In this document: piece by piece, positions 28,302-36,696 of the stretch
Position numbering within the stretch: position 1 is the stretch's first letter
How the letters are laid out: every line of letters begins with the position of its first letter
Origin: SAR324 cluster bacterium
GTDB taxonomy: Bacteria; SAR324; JACQKK01
NCBI GenBank assembly: GCA_022574555.1
Contig: JACZRV010000004.1
Span: forward strand, 1 to 64,000
Direction of reading: 5' to 3'
DNA: 64,000 bases
Notes under the pieces: generated by a model
Databases searched by the model: none
What the model saw: the letters and a program-made list of their open reading frames with translations, nothing else
Told to the model about the DNA's origin: nothing
Translations under genes and position numbers: made by a program

Positions 28302-28451
28302 CTATTTGGCCTCCTTGTGCAACGTGTGTTTGCGATCCCAACGGCAATACTTCTTTTTTTCGATCTTGTTGGCATGCTGTTTCTTATTGCGGAAGGTGGT
28401 GTAGTTCTCCCGATTGCATTCGGTGCACTGGAGGCGAATCACATCAGCCAT
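28302..28451 (-). CDS. rpmG: Ribosomal protein bL33
   Basis: The 49-residue protein, MADVIRLQCTECNRENYTT at its start, is L33. Three of the four zinc-ribbon cysteines are present (Cys9, Cys12, Cys36); the fourth position is Asp39 (YCRWDRKHT), so this is neither the full C+ nor the C- form. It lies between tRNA-Thr and tRNA-Trp, the usual place beside secE. Confidence 0.95.
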   Translation of the reverse strand: MADVIRLQCTECNRENYTTFRNKKQHANKIEKKKYCRWDRKHTLHKEAK

Positions 28452-28480
28452 AATTCCTCAACGTCTGCATAGATCGTAAT

Positions 28481-28555
28481 TGGAGCCCGGGAGCAGGATT
28501 GAACTGCCGACCTCTTCCTTACCAAGGAAGCGCTCTACCACTGAGCTACCCGGGC
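28481..28555 (-). tRNA. tRNA-Thr (GGT anticodon)
   Basis: The minus strand gives acceptor GCCCGGG/CCCGGGC, D arm GCTC..GAGC, anticodon stem CTTCC/GGAAG with loop TTGGTAA (anticodon GGT), and T loop TTCAATC. CCA is encoded, unlike the neighbouring tRNAs. Confidence 0.95.
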
Positions 28556-28626
28556 CTCGCCCAGGCCCGCTGCGCCGATGGTCTCCGAAACCGAGGGCCG
28601 AATTCACTCGACGGCGCGCCGGACAA

Positions 28627-28708
28627 TGGGGAGAGGAGGATTCGAACCTCCGAAGGCTGAGCCGTCAGATTTACAGTCTGATCCCTTTGGCCGCTCGGGA
28701 ATCTCCCC
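28627..28708 (-). tRNA. tRNA-Tyr (GTA anticodon)
   Basis: The minus strand gives a type II tRNA with long variable arm: acceptor GGGGAGA/TCTCCCC with A discriminator, anticodon stem TCAGA/TCTGA with loop CTGTAAA (anticodon GTA), and T loop TTCGAAT. CCA is not encoded. Confidence 0.95.
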
Positions 28709-28759
28709 GGAAAAATCGCCGCGCATGGCTCCCTGGGCCTGCGGATCGCCGCGCATAGG

Positions 28760-28832
28760 AGCTGGCGATGGGACTCGAACCCGCACCCTGCTGTTTACAA
28801 AACAGCTGCTCTGCCGATTGAGCTACGCCAGC
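28760..28832 (-). tRNA. tRNA-Thr (TGT anticodon)
   Basis: The minus strand gives acceptor GCTGGCG/CGCCAGC, D arm GCTC..GAGC, anticodon stem GCTGT/ACAGC with loop TTTGTAA (anticodon TGT), and T loop TTCGAGT. CCA is not encoded. It is the first gene of the tRNA-ribosomal cluster on this strand. Confidence 0.95.
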
Positions 28833-28970
28833 TTGCTAAACCTATATTTTATAACCGCTCGACGGATCGCTTGTCAATTTCTAAATATCGCGCTCGGAAG
28901 ATTTCCCGCTGTTGCTGAATCGACGATCCGGCGAAATCGAGGAAGGGAGGGCACCCATTGCCCTGAGAGG

Positions 28971-29942
28971 TCAACCGCGAGGATTGACATGCAACCAGGG
29001 CAGAGCCAGGAACGGCTCGGTTTTTTCCCTCAACCAGTCGAGTTGCCGTGACTCGACGAAAGCGACATTGAGCACGATCATTAGCGCGTTATAGGCGAAT
29101 AAGCCCCAGACCAATCCCACGATCACGTGGGCGGCGCATATGACGGTCAGCAAGAGATAGCGAAAGCGCGGTATCCAAACGAATACGACGTAAAACAGGC
29201 TCAGGAGGGTGAGCCCATGGGCGAAGGCTACGGCCCAGACTGGCATCGCGATCGAGCTTTGGATGGCCTCCAGGTTTTCCCAGGTCTGCATCCGGTACCG
29301 GGTCAGGATTTCGCCCGTCAGCCATGCCGGGGTCAGGCTTGCCAGTGCAGAAAGGAAGTACAATGCACAAAGGTGAATCTGCATCGTACGCAATATCAGC
29401 GAACCCCAGGCCGAGGGTGGCGGCTGGGCATCCTGCATGATTACTGCATAGGGACGCGGCTTGGGGCGGCGGGCGGGCAGCAAGGACAATTTCTTCCCAC
29501 ACGGAGAAAGCGTGAGATACACCAGGGCAACCAGCAGCAGTCCGTCGAGGGTGATCAGCACAGCCGGGTTGCGGTGGGCATAGGAAAGATGAAGTACGAT
29601 CAGCGCGCCGCCGGTGACATTGGGCAGGATGCCCATGACGAATGCCGCGGCAATCGCCATGGCCATTAAATGGACGGTCCAGATCCACCCGATTCCGTCC
29701 ACCCAATCGAATACGGAAAAGGGCCAAGCCAACGGATCGTCTCTACGCAGAATGGCCAGATCGCCCCAATTCCCCGGGGCCAAGTGCGGCGTCAAGTCGA
29801 AGGAGAAGACGAAAAGGCTGTAAAGCAATACTATTCCGACGCCAATGCGCATGAGCGCCAGGGCAGTCAGCGAGTGCAGGCCAAACCAGAAATCCATCCA
29901 TCCCCGGCCCCAATCGTCCCACCTGCGGAGTGCGTCGTTCAT
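28971..29942 (-). CDS. HTTM-domain membrane protein
   Basis: The 323-residue polytopic protein resembles the HTTM family, the membrane part of vitamin K-dependent gamma-carboxylase homologs: an early ALALMRIGVGIVLLYSL helix, WTVHLMAMAIAAAFVMGILPNVTG, SYAHRNPAVLITLDGLLLV with the conserved HRNP/N-type wording, and RTMQIHLCALYFLSALASL. The carboxylase catalytic domain is absent. ATG 29942 was chosen because it overlaps the stop of the upstream gene (ATGA), so the two are coupled. Substrate unknown; HTTM proteins are thought to act on membrane-linked substrates. Confidence 0.8.
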   Translation of the reverse strand: MNDALRRWDDWGRGWMDFWFGLHSLTALALMRIGVGIVLLYSLFVFSFDLTPHLAPGNWGDLAILRRDDPLAWPFSVFDWVDGIGWIWTVHLMAMAIAAAFVMGILPNVTGGALIVLHLSYAHRNPAVLITLDGLLLVALVYLTLSPCGKKLSLLPARRPKPRPYAVIMQDAQPPPSAWGSLILRTMQIHLCALYFLSALASLTPAWLTGEILTRYRMQTWENLEAIQSSIAMPVWAVAFAHGLTLLSLFYVVFVWIPRFRYLLLTVICAAHVIVGLVWGLFAYNALMIVLNVAFVESRQLDWLREKTEPFLALPWLHVNPRG

Positions 29943-30571
29943 TCGGTCATTTTCGGGCCGCTGGGGCGCCACAAGCGGGTCAGGCCGTCGTGACTCCCCA
30001 ACTTTGTCAGCCGGTAACGACGTTCGCTTCCGTCGCCTTCCGCGACGCCGGTGGAGACAGACCGGCCGTCCACCCACTGGCCCGCGTACATCTCCAGTTT
30101 AACCGGTGCGGAGGGCAGGTGGGCCAGAATGTAGTCAAGCAATATCGCGTGCAACTCGGGCTGGTCGCGGCTCATGACATCTCCGGCCGCTGCCCAGCGG
30201 TCGAATCGCAGGTACGGCAGGATGTTCGAGTCGGGAAAGACCCCTTCCAGAGTCGTCCCTTCCTGGGTGAAGATTCTGTAGAGGATAAACCCCTTGCCAA
30301 ACTGCCCATCGGCAAAACCGAATGCGTCGGATACGGGAAAGTGGGTTAGGTGCGGAAGAGTCGCGCGGGCATCGAACTGCATCAGGCCGTTCCACCCCCC
30401 GGGAAGCACGATCACCATGCCCAAATGGGCTGCCACGGCCAGACTGAGGCCCACTTTGACCGCCACCCGCACCACGTACAGGCGTTCACTTAGACGAGCG
30501 ATGAACCGCCGAATGCGGGATGGTGCGGCGGGATAGACCCGTTTTTTGCGTTGTTTCCGCTCGTTGAGCAA
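29939..30571 (-). CDS. Membrane-anchored partner of the HTTM protein
   Basis: This 210-residue protein has a basic N-terminus, one membrane helix (about 36-56, VGLSLAVAAHLGMVIVLPGG) and a soluble domain with RFDRWAAAGDVMSRDQPELHAILLDYILAHLP. The start appears to be TTG after GGGAGG. Its 3' end overlaps the HTTM gene by 4 bp, so the two work together; short companions of this kind are common next to HTTM genes. I do not recognise a named family. Confidence 0.65.
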   Translation of the reverse strand: MLNERKQRKKRVYPAAPSRIRRFIARLSERLYVVRVAVKVGLSLAVAAHLGMVIVLPGGWNGLMQFDARATLPHLTHFPVSDAFGFADGQFGKGFILYRIFTQEGTTLEGVFPDSNILPYLRFDRWAAAGDVMSRDQPELHAILLDYILAHLPSAPVKLEMYAGQWVDGRSVSTGVAEGDGSERRYRLTKLGSHDGLTRLWRPSGPKMTE

Positions 30572-30853
30572 AACCTCCCACCCTCCGTTCAGGGATGTTC
30601 CACGAGACCAACGGCGGCCGATGCTTCCTTGGTCAACCTGATGAGAAAATCCAGGTGAGGCTCAGGCCGCATTTCCCACGCACGTGGAGAGGAACCGGCA
30701 ATGCTCGGTGTATCGCCGGCAATCCGCCGACATCGCCAAGTTTACCGGGTTTGGCCCTGCCGTTGTAGAGCCCTGCCATTGGGGATAAACTAGCCCATGT
30801 CACTATTTGGGTCAACGCACCGCCTGATGCCCCTCCGGCCCGCGAAAATTCCT

Positions 30854-31492
30854 TTACTCCCCTTCCAGTTGGCGTTTGATGGCCCGCCGTATGGAAAAAT
30901 TGCGTTCCCTGGCCAGCCGCTGCTGCAACATGCGGGAAATTTCCGGGGAGTCTGCCAGCCGGCTGGCGAGTGCCACGGCGGCATGCCGCACGACCACATC
31001 CGAGCTGTTCAAATGGGGCGATAACAAGCCCTCGATGTCGGCGGGATGCGCCGAGGTGAAACTCTGCAGATCCAGCAGGTACAAGTGATGGAAAGTCGAG
31101 GCCGATTGGAGCCGGGCCGCTACGAAGGAGAACACCTCATCGGTGGGGTACATTCTCAAGGCCTTTATGGCCCGAATTTTAATAAATACAGGTGCTTGCG
31201 GATCGTCGATCCAGCCCATCAGGATTTGGGGCACACCGGTGCTCGCCGCGTCCAATTGTTCTCGGCTGAATCCGTGAAAGTCTTGCAAATGCAACCGCAC
31301 CCGCGCCGGGTCGTACGTCGTTGCGGGCGGGAGAGGGCCGGTATCGGCCACGAGTCTGCCCGCGGTTGCGGGGGCCGTGTCGAGCGTCTGCGCCCAGCCG
31401 AACGCCGGAACGCTCAGCGCAAAGGTCACCCACACCAGCCGCCGGAAGACCAGCCGCCGCAACCAAGCCTTACTGGTGCCGGGTTGAATCAT
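30854..31492 (-). CDS. Secreted HEAT-like repeat protein
   Basis: The 212-residue protein has a signal peptide (LVWVTFALSVPAFGWAQ, cleavage after about residue 35) and helical repeats of HEAT type: APVFIKIRAIKALRMYPTDEVFSFVAARLQ, and SDVVVRHAAVALASRLADSPEIS..LQQRLARE. Such repeats form binding scaffolds. It lies just 3' of, and in the same direction as, the metalloprotease lipoprotein gene (86 bp gap), which hints at a shared transcript. No specific function can be given. Confidence 0.65.
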   Translation of the reverse strand: MIQPGTSKAWLRRLVFRRLVWVTFALSVPAFGWAQTLDTAPATAGRLVADTGPLPPATTYDPARVRLHLQDFHGFSREQLDAASTGVPQILMGWIDDPQAPVFIKIRAIKALRMYPTDEVFSFVAARLQSASTFHHLYLLDLQSFTSAHPADIEGLLSPHLNSSDVVVRHAAVALASRLADSPEISRMLQQRLARERNFSIRRAIKRQLEGE

Positions 31493-31578
31493 CGCTCGCT
31501 CCTCGTCCTCGATGCCCGTGGAATTTCGGATGCCGCCATGTCCACAGTGTTTCGGTTAGGGTCGCATTAGGGCTACGG

Positions 31579-34158
31579 TCAGGGAACCGTGACGGCCGGA
31601 TTTAGCCGAATCAGCAGTCCCTGCTGGGTAGACACCTCGTTCTGGTTCAATCCCCCCAGGGCGATGGGAAACATGTAATTGGCCGCGTCCGGGCAACCTT
31701 CCAAGCCGCCAATGGTGATATCGAGATCCGTGCAGTTTGGGGTATCGGCGATCACGTCATCCCCGATGATGCCATCCAACGTGCTGTTGGTCTGGCTGGT
31801 ATGATACAGGCCCAGGTAATGGCCGAACTCGTGGGCCAGGATCACGCCCAGAAACGTTCCGTCGCCGTCTCCCTGGTATTCCGCCAGGGTGCCCGAAATG
31901 ATGGTGCCCTGCCGGCTGAACGGTCCCGTGATGTCGGGAGCCAATCCGATCACGTTGAGGGGCTGGAAGGCGATGGCGCTGACGACGAAGATGTTCATGG
32001 CGTCGTGGGTGGGGCTGGTGGGGTAGCCGGCATTCAGATCCCACCATTCGGCCACATCGTCCAGGATCGCGAAGCTACTGTCGGGAACCACGTCCACATT
32101 GATCGCCAGATTCAGGGCCACGTCTGCATCGGTCTCGTAGATCTCTCGAATCTTCGCGATGGCGCCCTGGATTTCCGGGTCGTTTTGTGCGTCCATGGCC
32201 GTCATGATTCCGCCCACCCCCGAGGGCACCCAGATGTTGAGCTTCATCGTGGTTTGGGTTTCGGTGCCGGTTTTGTAAAATACGTACGGCTGCACCGTGT
32301 CGGTCTCGAAGCCGCTGAATCCCGCATTTATTGCCGCGACTGGGAACGTGTAGGTTCCCGCCGGCAGAGCGGTCAACGAGCCGTCATTGGGGAAGAACAC
32401 CGAGGCCGTTTCGTGGTTGAACAAGGCGCCTGCGTACTCATCGCGCGTGCCGTCGCCGTTCAGGTCGATCAACGCAAAAGACAGAGGTACGTGAACGCCG
32501 CTGGGATCGGTGATGAATTCGGTAAATTGGCCTCCCGTAATGATCCATTGACCATGATCGATCACCTTGAAATTGGTGGTGACTCCCTGAGCCACAATGC
32601 CGATGCCCCACGACGGCACGGGGATGTCCACCGTGAAGTCCTGCACCACGATCGTCGCCGAGGCGACAGCTACTTCGGTTGTGGTGAAGTAGGATGACAC
32701 GGTCAGTACCGCCGATCCGCTGATCGCGCTTGCTGTGTCGGTTGCGCTGATGGTCGTCGTTCCGTCGGCCAGGGTAGAGGCCAGTCCCTCGGCATCCACC
32801 GTCGCCACCGACTCATTGCTGGAGTTCCACGTGATTCCACTGGTCAGCACCAGGCTCGTCTCGTCGGGATAATTTCCCGTGGCTGTGTACTGAATCATGG
32901 CGCCCGGAGTCACCAGTGACGACGCGGGGGTTACGGAAATGGAATCGAGAGTCGTCCGAAGGACGACGGTCAACGTCATGGTGCCCTGGATGCCGGTTGC
33001 GTCATCGGTCGCCGATAGGGTGGCCTCGCCCACGGCCACGGCGCTCGCCAGACCTGACGTATCCACGGTGGCCACGGCCGTGTCGCTGGAATCCCAGGTG
33101 ATCCCGGCCGTCAGGGTCGAGCTTGAGCCATCGCTGAAGGTGCCCGTGGCCGCTATTTGTTGGGTGGCCTCGTCAGCAATCGTCGCCGTGGGGGGCGTAA
33201 GCGAAATGGAGAGCAGCACCGCCGGCGCGTCCACGGCTAGGGCGGCGCTGTCTCCCAATCCGGACGCGAGATCGATCGCTGTGATACTGGCTGTGCCGTC
33301 GGCCACTCCCAGGGCTAGCCCGGCAGCATCCACGGTGGCCACGGCCGTATTCCCGGAACTCCAGTTTACGGTAGTGGTCAAATCCTCACTGCTTCCGTCG
33401 CTGTAGGCGCCCATGGCCGCGAATTGTTGGGTGTCTCCCTCGGCAATCGCCGCCGCGGAGGGCGTAAGCGAAATGGAACTAAGCACCACCGGCGTGTCCA
33501 CGGTCAGGTCGGCGCTGTCTCCCAATCCGGAATCGGGATCGATGGCTGTGATGCTGGTTGTGCCGTCGGCCACTCCCAGGGCCAGCCCGGCAGCATTCAC
33601 GGTGGCCACGGCCATATTTCCGGAACTCCAGTTCACCGTAGTGGACAAATCCACACTGTTTCCGCCGCTGTAGGTGCCCATGGCCGTGAATGGTTGGGTG
33701 TTTCCCTCGGCGATCGTCGCCGCGGTAGGCGTAAGCGAAATGGAGAGCAGCACCGTCGGCGTTTCCACGGTCAGGGTGGCGTTGTCTCCCAATCCGGAAT
33801 CGAGATCGATCGCCGTGATGCTGGCGGTGCCGTCGGCCACTCCCAGGGCCAGCCCGTTGGAATCCACGGTGGCCACAGACGTATTCCCAGAACTCCAGTT
33901 TACGGTAGTGGTCAAATCCTTACTGCTTCCGTCACTGTAGGAGCCGGTCGCCGTGAATTGCAGCGCTTCCGCAGGTTCGATCGCAGCCGTGCCGGGAGCG
34001 ACGGATATCGCCGTCAACTCCGGGATGCTTCCGCCAATACCGCCACTGCTGCCGCCGTCTGCGCAGGCGGCAAGACCGGCCGCAAAGCCGAGCGCGAGCA
34101 TCATCCCGGCCATATGCGATGGACGCCGGGCGATCTTGCATCCGCTAATGGTATTCAT
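31579..34158 (-). CDS. Lipoprotein with five Big2 domains and a metzincin-type protease domain
   Basis: The 859-residue protein starts with a lipoprotein signal (FAAGLAACADGG, Cys near 32). Residues about 45-490 hold five bacterial Ig-like (Big2) repeats of about 88 residues, each with SISLTP..., TTVNWSSGNTAVATVD and SITAID wording; repeats 1-3 are nearly identical also in DNA, implying recent duplication. The C-terminal part has a zinc motif HEFGHYLGLYH (near 776-786, HExxHxxGxxH) and a Met-turn-like NYMFP, as in pappalysin-like metzincins. A surface protease displayed on a stalk is the likely form. Substrate unknown. Confidence 0.85.
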   Translation of the reverse strand: MNTISGCKIARRPSHMAGMMLALGFAAGLAACADGGSSGGIGGSIPELTAISVAPGTAAIEPAEALQFTATGSYSDGSSKDLTTTVNWSSGNTSVATVDSNGLALGVADGTASITAIDLDSGLGDNATLTVETPTVLLSISLTPTAATIAEGNTQPFTAMGTYSGGNSVDLSTTVNWSSGNMAVATVNAAGLALGVADGTTSITAIDPDSGLGDSADLTVDTPVVLSSISLTPSAAAIAEGDTQQFAAMGAYSDGSSEDLTTTVNWSSGNTAVATVDAAGLALGVADGTASITAIDLASGLGDSAALAVDAPAVLLSISLTPPTATIADEATQQIAATGTFSDGSSSTLTAGITWDSSDTAVATVDTSGLASAVAVGEATLSATDDATGIQGTMTLTVVLRTTLDSISVTPASSLVTPGAMIQYTATGNYPDETSLVLTSGITWNSSNESVATVDAEGLASTLADGTTTISATDTASAISGSAVLTVSSYFTTTEVAVASATIVVQDFTVDIPVPSWGIGIVAQGVTTNFKVIDHGQWIITGGQFTEFITDPSGVHVPLSFALIDLNGDGTRDEYAGALFNHETASVFFPNDGSLTALPAGTYTFPVAAINAGFSGFETDTVQPYVFYKTGTETQTTMKLNIWVPSGVGGIMTAMDAQNDPEIQGAIAKIREIYETDADVALNLAINVDVVPDSSFAILDDVAEWWDLNAGYPTSPTHDAMNIFVVSAIAFQPLNVIGLAPDITGPFSRQGTIISGTLAEYQGDGDGTFLGVILAHEFGHYLGLYHTSQTNSTLDGIIGDDVIADTPNCTDLDITIGGLEGCPDAANYMFPIALGGLNQNEVSTQQGLLIRLNPAVTVP

Positions 34159-34369
34159 CGTGAATTGCGTGCCATCACGGGAGATTTCCGAGTCGACCTG
34201 CCATTCGACTTGGGGTGAATGGGTCAGCCGGTTTATTGTGTTGCGCGCTGGAAGGGAAAACCGCCGACATAGGTCCCGAATATCAAAGAAATTTACTGCA
34301 ATTGAATAGAAAAAAATTAAACGTCAAAATGAAAGGGCTATCGAGTGAATGCTCGCGATTCCGAATCGA

Positions 34370-34786
34370 TCAGCCATCGATCGCTGCTTCGACCTCAAAG
34401 CACATCCTGTTGGAATCGGGCACTTGGCGCAACACTTCGAACCGCAATTCGTAGTGGCGAGGACCGATGACGCCCTGTAGATTGAACCGTGCGGCTCGGC
34501 GGGCGTTGGCCAAGGCTTCGCCTTTGTTGAGGCCGCAACCGATTCCCGTGGCGGCCGCATCCGCCTCACCAGGGTTGCGAATGGTGAACGTCTCGTCGCG
34601 CACGAGGTCAATGGGCCTGTGCGGCGGTTCGGCACACCCGGCGAGCAGCGCGACGATCGCAAGTGCCGCACCCACGGCAGCCGGTAATCCAGGCAGCCAC
34701 CTGGGGCGTGGTGCGATTACAGGGACTTGGAACGGGGCCGGAAACGCTGGCGAGGTTTCCATGGGCCGGAGAAGACGAGCCACCAT
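34370..34786 (-). CDS. Small lipoprotein, LPP20-like
   Basis: The 138-residue protein has a long hydrophobic signal with lipobox LLAGCAEPP (Cys near 51) and a short domain with GLNKGEALANARRAARFNLQGVIG, resembling the 'xxAxxxAxxNL' helix of LPP20/FlgT-like lipoproteins. GAGG five bases before ATG supports the start; a second ATG eight codons in is possible. Four 13-bp repeats lie immediately upstream. Function unknown. Confidence 0.55.
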   Translation of the reverse strand: MVARLLRPMETSPAFPAPFQVPVIAPRPRWLPGLPAAVGAALAIVALLAGCAEPPHRPIDLVRDETFTIRNPGEADAAATGIGCGLNKGEALANARRAARFNLQGVIGPRHYELRFEVLRQVPDSNRMCFEVEAAIDG

Positions 34787-34793
34787 TGCTGCC

Positions 34794-34845
34794 TCGCGTC
34801 AATATGTCGCGTCAATATGTCGCGTCAATAGATCGCGTCAATATA
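34794..34845. repeat. Four tandem 13-bp repeats upstream of a lipoprotein gene
   Basis: The unit tcgcgtcaatatg occurs four times (copies 3 and 4 with one or two changes) right before the Shine-Dalgarno of the minus-strand lipoprotein gene. On that strand each unit reads tattgacgcga, which includes a TTGAC core, so it could serve as repeated regulator sites or simply be a slippage product. Confidence 0.85.
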
Positions 34846-35038
34846 GCGGGCACCACCGGTCGAGGGAGATGAAAATCCGGTATCGTCGGGGCCCAACCCA
34901 TGGCGCTGCGTGTATGGCGCCTGTGCCATTGAGAGTCGAGTTTACAGCAGCGGCGATTAAAGTTATAGGTGCTGCTGCTGCCGCGCGGAGAAATCCGTAT
35001 CCGGCCCGGCCTGATGTCGGGCCAAGCAGGCGACGGAA

Positions 35039-35290
35039 CTAATCTTTCGGCGACCTTAGATTGGCGAGAAACTGACGGCGCCCGGTGATGTCCACACAGG
35101 TGTAGGCGTGAGGCTGGTAACCCTGCACGATGGTGAAACGGCCGTCCTCGGCGGGCACCGCGATGGCGGTCCAGACAGGGTCCAGGGCCAGGTTGCGGCC
35201 TCCCACGTCGGCTACGATCACGTTGGCACCGCAGGCCTCCACCCGGCAAGGACGCAACGCCAAGTTTCGTTTTTCTGTTATTGGCTCCAT
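35039..35290 (-). CDS. Small hypothetical protein
   Basis: The 83-residue protein starts at ATG 35290 (MEPITEKRN), overlapping the preceding secreted-protein gene by 13 bp. It has alternating hydrophobic residues (ANVIVADVGGRNLALDPVWTAIAVP, FTIVQGYQPHAYTCVDITG), suggesting a small beta domain without signal peptide. No family recognised; coupling suggests it acts with its neighbour or is a byproduct of it. Confidence 0.45.
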   Translation of the reverse strand: MEPITEKRNLALRPCRVEACGANVIVADVGGRNLALDPVWTAIAVPAEDGRFTIVQGYQPHAYTCVDITGRRQFLANLRSPKD

Positions 35291-35856
35291 CGCAATGCGG
35301 GGCTTTCCAGGGCTGGCTTGAATTGCCGCAGGCGCCTTCCCTGAAGCGGGCTGTCGTCCACGCGAATGCTGCCCGGCCAAAGGAAGGCGACCGTCACTTC
35401 GTTCAGTTCGTCGCAGGCCAGCAAGGATCGGCTTTTGCCTGATGCGTAGCCCGTTTCCCCGGGCAGGATAGCGTTGAATTGGAATATATCGAATCGGCCG
35501 CCGGCAGTCGTGAGCGATAAGACGTTGACATAATGCACCGAATCGTTGCGCAAGGCCAGGGTAACACGGCAGTAACCCAATTCATCCTCTGCGCGCTGGA
35601 TGGAGATCGTCAGCAATTTTCCCCGCTTCGCGGCCTGCGAGCAAAGCGCGTCAATCTGCCCTTTGGATATGCCCACCGCGATCATACGCTTTTGCGCTGG
35701 CGGGCTACAGAGTTCCACCGCGTTGATGCGACCCGGAAGCATCGCAAGACAAATGGCGCACCCTAGCGAGATGATCCAGGCCCGGCAGCATGCATCACCG
35801 ATGCGGGTGCGTTTCCACGGACGTTTGCCAACGGCTGCGAGGTTCACGGACGGCAC
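35278..35856 (-). CDS. Secreted hypothetical protein
   Basis: The 192-residue protein begins at GTG and has a signal peptide (AWIISLGCAICLAMLPGRINA). The mature part contains four or more Cys and a beta-rich domain (GYCRVTLALRNDSVHYVNVLSLTT, FDIFQFNAILPGETGYASG). It resembles periplasmic proteins with a pilin-assembly or transthyretin-like fold only in general terms; I do not recognise it. It forms a two-gene unit with the small gene downstream. Confidence 0.5.
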   Translation of the reverse strand: MPSVNLAAVGKRPWKRTRIGDACCRAWIISLGCAICLAMLPGRINAVELCSPPAQKRMIAVGISKGQIDALCSQAAKRGKLLTISIQRAEDELGYCRVTLALRNDSVHYVNVLSLTTAGGRFDIFQFNAILPGETGYASGKSRSLLACDELNEVTVAFLWPGSIRVDDSPLQGRRLRQFKPALESPALRWSQ

Positions 35857-36063
35857 CGTTGCCCAACGTACGGGTTCATGGGAAATGTAGCGTTCGGGTT
35901 TTTCATGCGATTCTTGAATTGAACGCGAAAATGCGGTATTTTTTGAATGGTGATTTCGTTGTCAGGTGGGATGGGCCAGTACTGCACACCGAATGGCGGA
36001 TCGGTGATATCCCTCTCAGCCTGAATCCCAAGCCGAATTTTCACACCGCAAGAGGAATCCATC

Positions 36064-36531
36064 GTGCTGAAGCTCAACCGTAAAGTCGAATATGGCCTCG
36101 TGGCCCTAAAGTACATGCATTCCAAACCCAAAGGCCGATTGACTACGGTGCGAGAGATTTGTGAGCACCACAGCACTCCGTTCGACCCCTTGGCCCATGT
36201 CCTGCGCATTCTGAACACCGAGGGTATACTCCAATCGGAACAGGGTGCCCACGGGGGATATCGGATCGTCGCCAATCTGGAAGATATCAGCTTCGCCCAT
36301 CTGATCGAAATCATCGACGGCCAATTGGGATTCACCGACTGCATCAAGTTCAAGGATTGTTCCTGCACCTTGATGGAACGTTGCAATATCATTTCCCCCA
36401 TGTTCGCGGTCAATCAGCAGCTACTGCAATTTCTCCGCTCGATCTCCCTGGCCACCCTGGTGCAGCCTGACGCACTTTGGTCGATAAATGGAAAGGAGGC
36501 GATCGTCGCCCTCCAAACCAGGTCCGCCTGA
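36064..36531 (+). CDS. Rrf2-family regulator with Fe-S-type cysteines
   Basis: The 155-residue protein has the Rrf2 winged helix (KLNRKVEYGLVALKYMHS, RLTTVREICEHH, ILQSEQGAHGGYRI) and a cysteine cluster CIKFKDCSC..C near residues 97-111, where IscR, NsrR and RsrR hold a [2Fe-2S] or [4Fe-4S] cluster. The start is GTG with AGAGGA eight bases upstream. No isc/suf genes are adjacent, so its targets are unknown; it probably senses iron-sulfur status, redox state or NO. Confidence 0.85.
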   Translation: MLKLNRKVEYGLVALKYMHSKPKGRLTTVREICEHHSTPFDPLAHVLRILNTEGILQSEQGAHGGYRIVANLEDISFAHLIEIIDGQLGFTDCIKFKDCSCTLMERCNIISPMFAVNQQLLQFLRSISLATLVQPDALWSINGKEAIVALQTRSA

Positions 36532-36696
36532 GGCGTTGGACATCGTCGCCTGTTTGCCCCGCTCCGCATTGCGCACCGCTGCCGTACGCTTCCCGCAACG
36601 CAGTCCATTCGTGCCGAGAATCGGCGCATCTGTCGTGAATGGGCGCCGTGAATTGGCAAATAGGCGAACCATCGGACCGCGAATCATTGGGCGGAG

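Noticed and set aside
34794-34845. CRISPR-like repeats
   Set aside because: Units are 13 bp in direct tandem with no spacers and no cas genes; no CRISPR array exists in the window.
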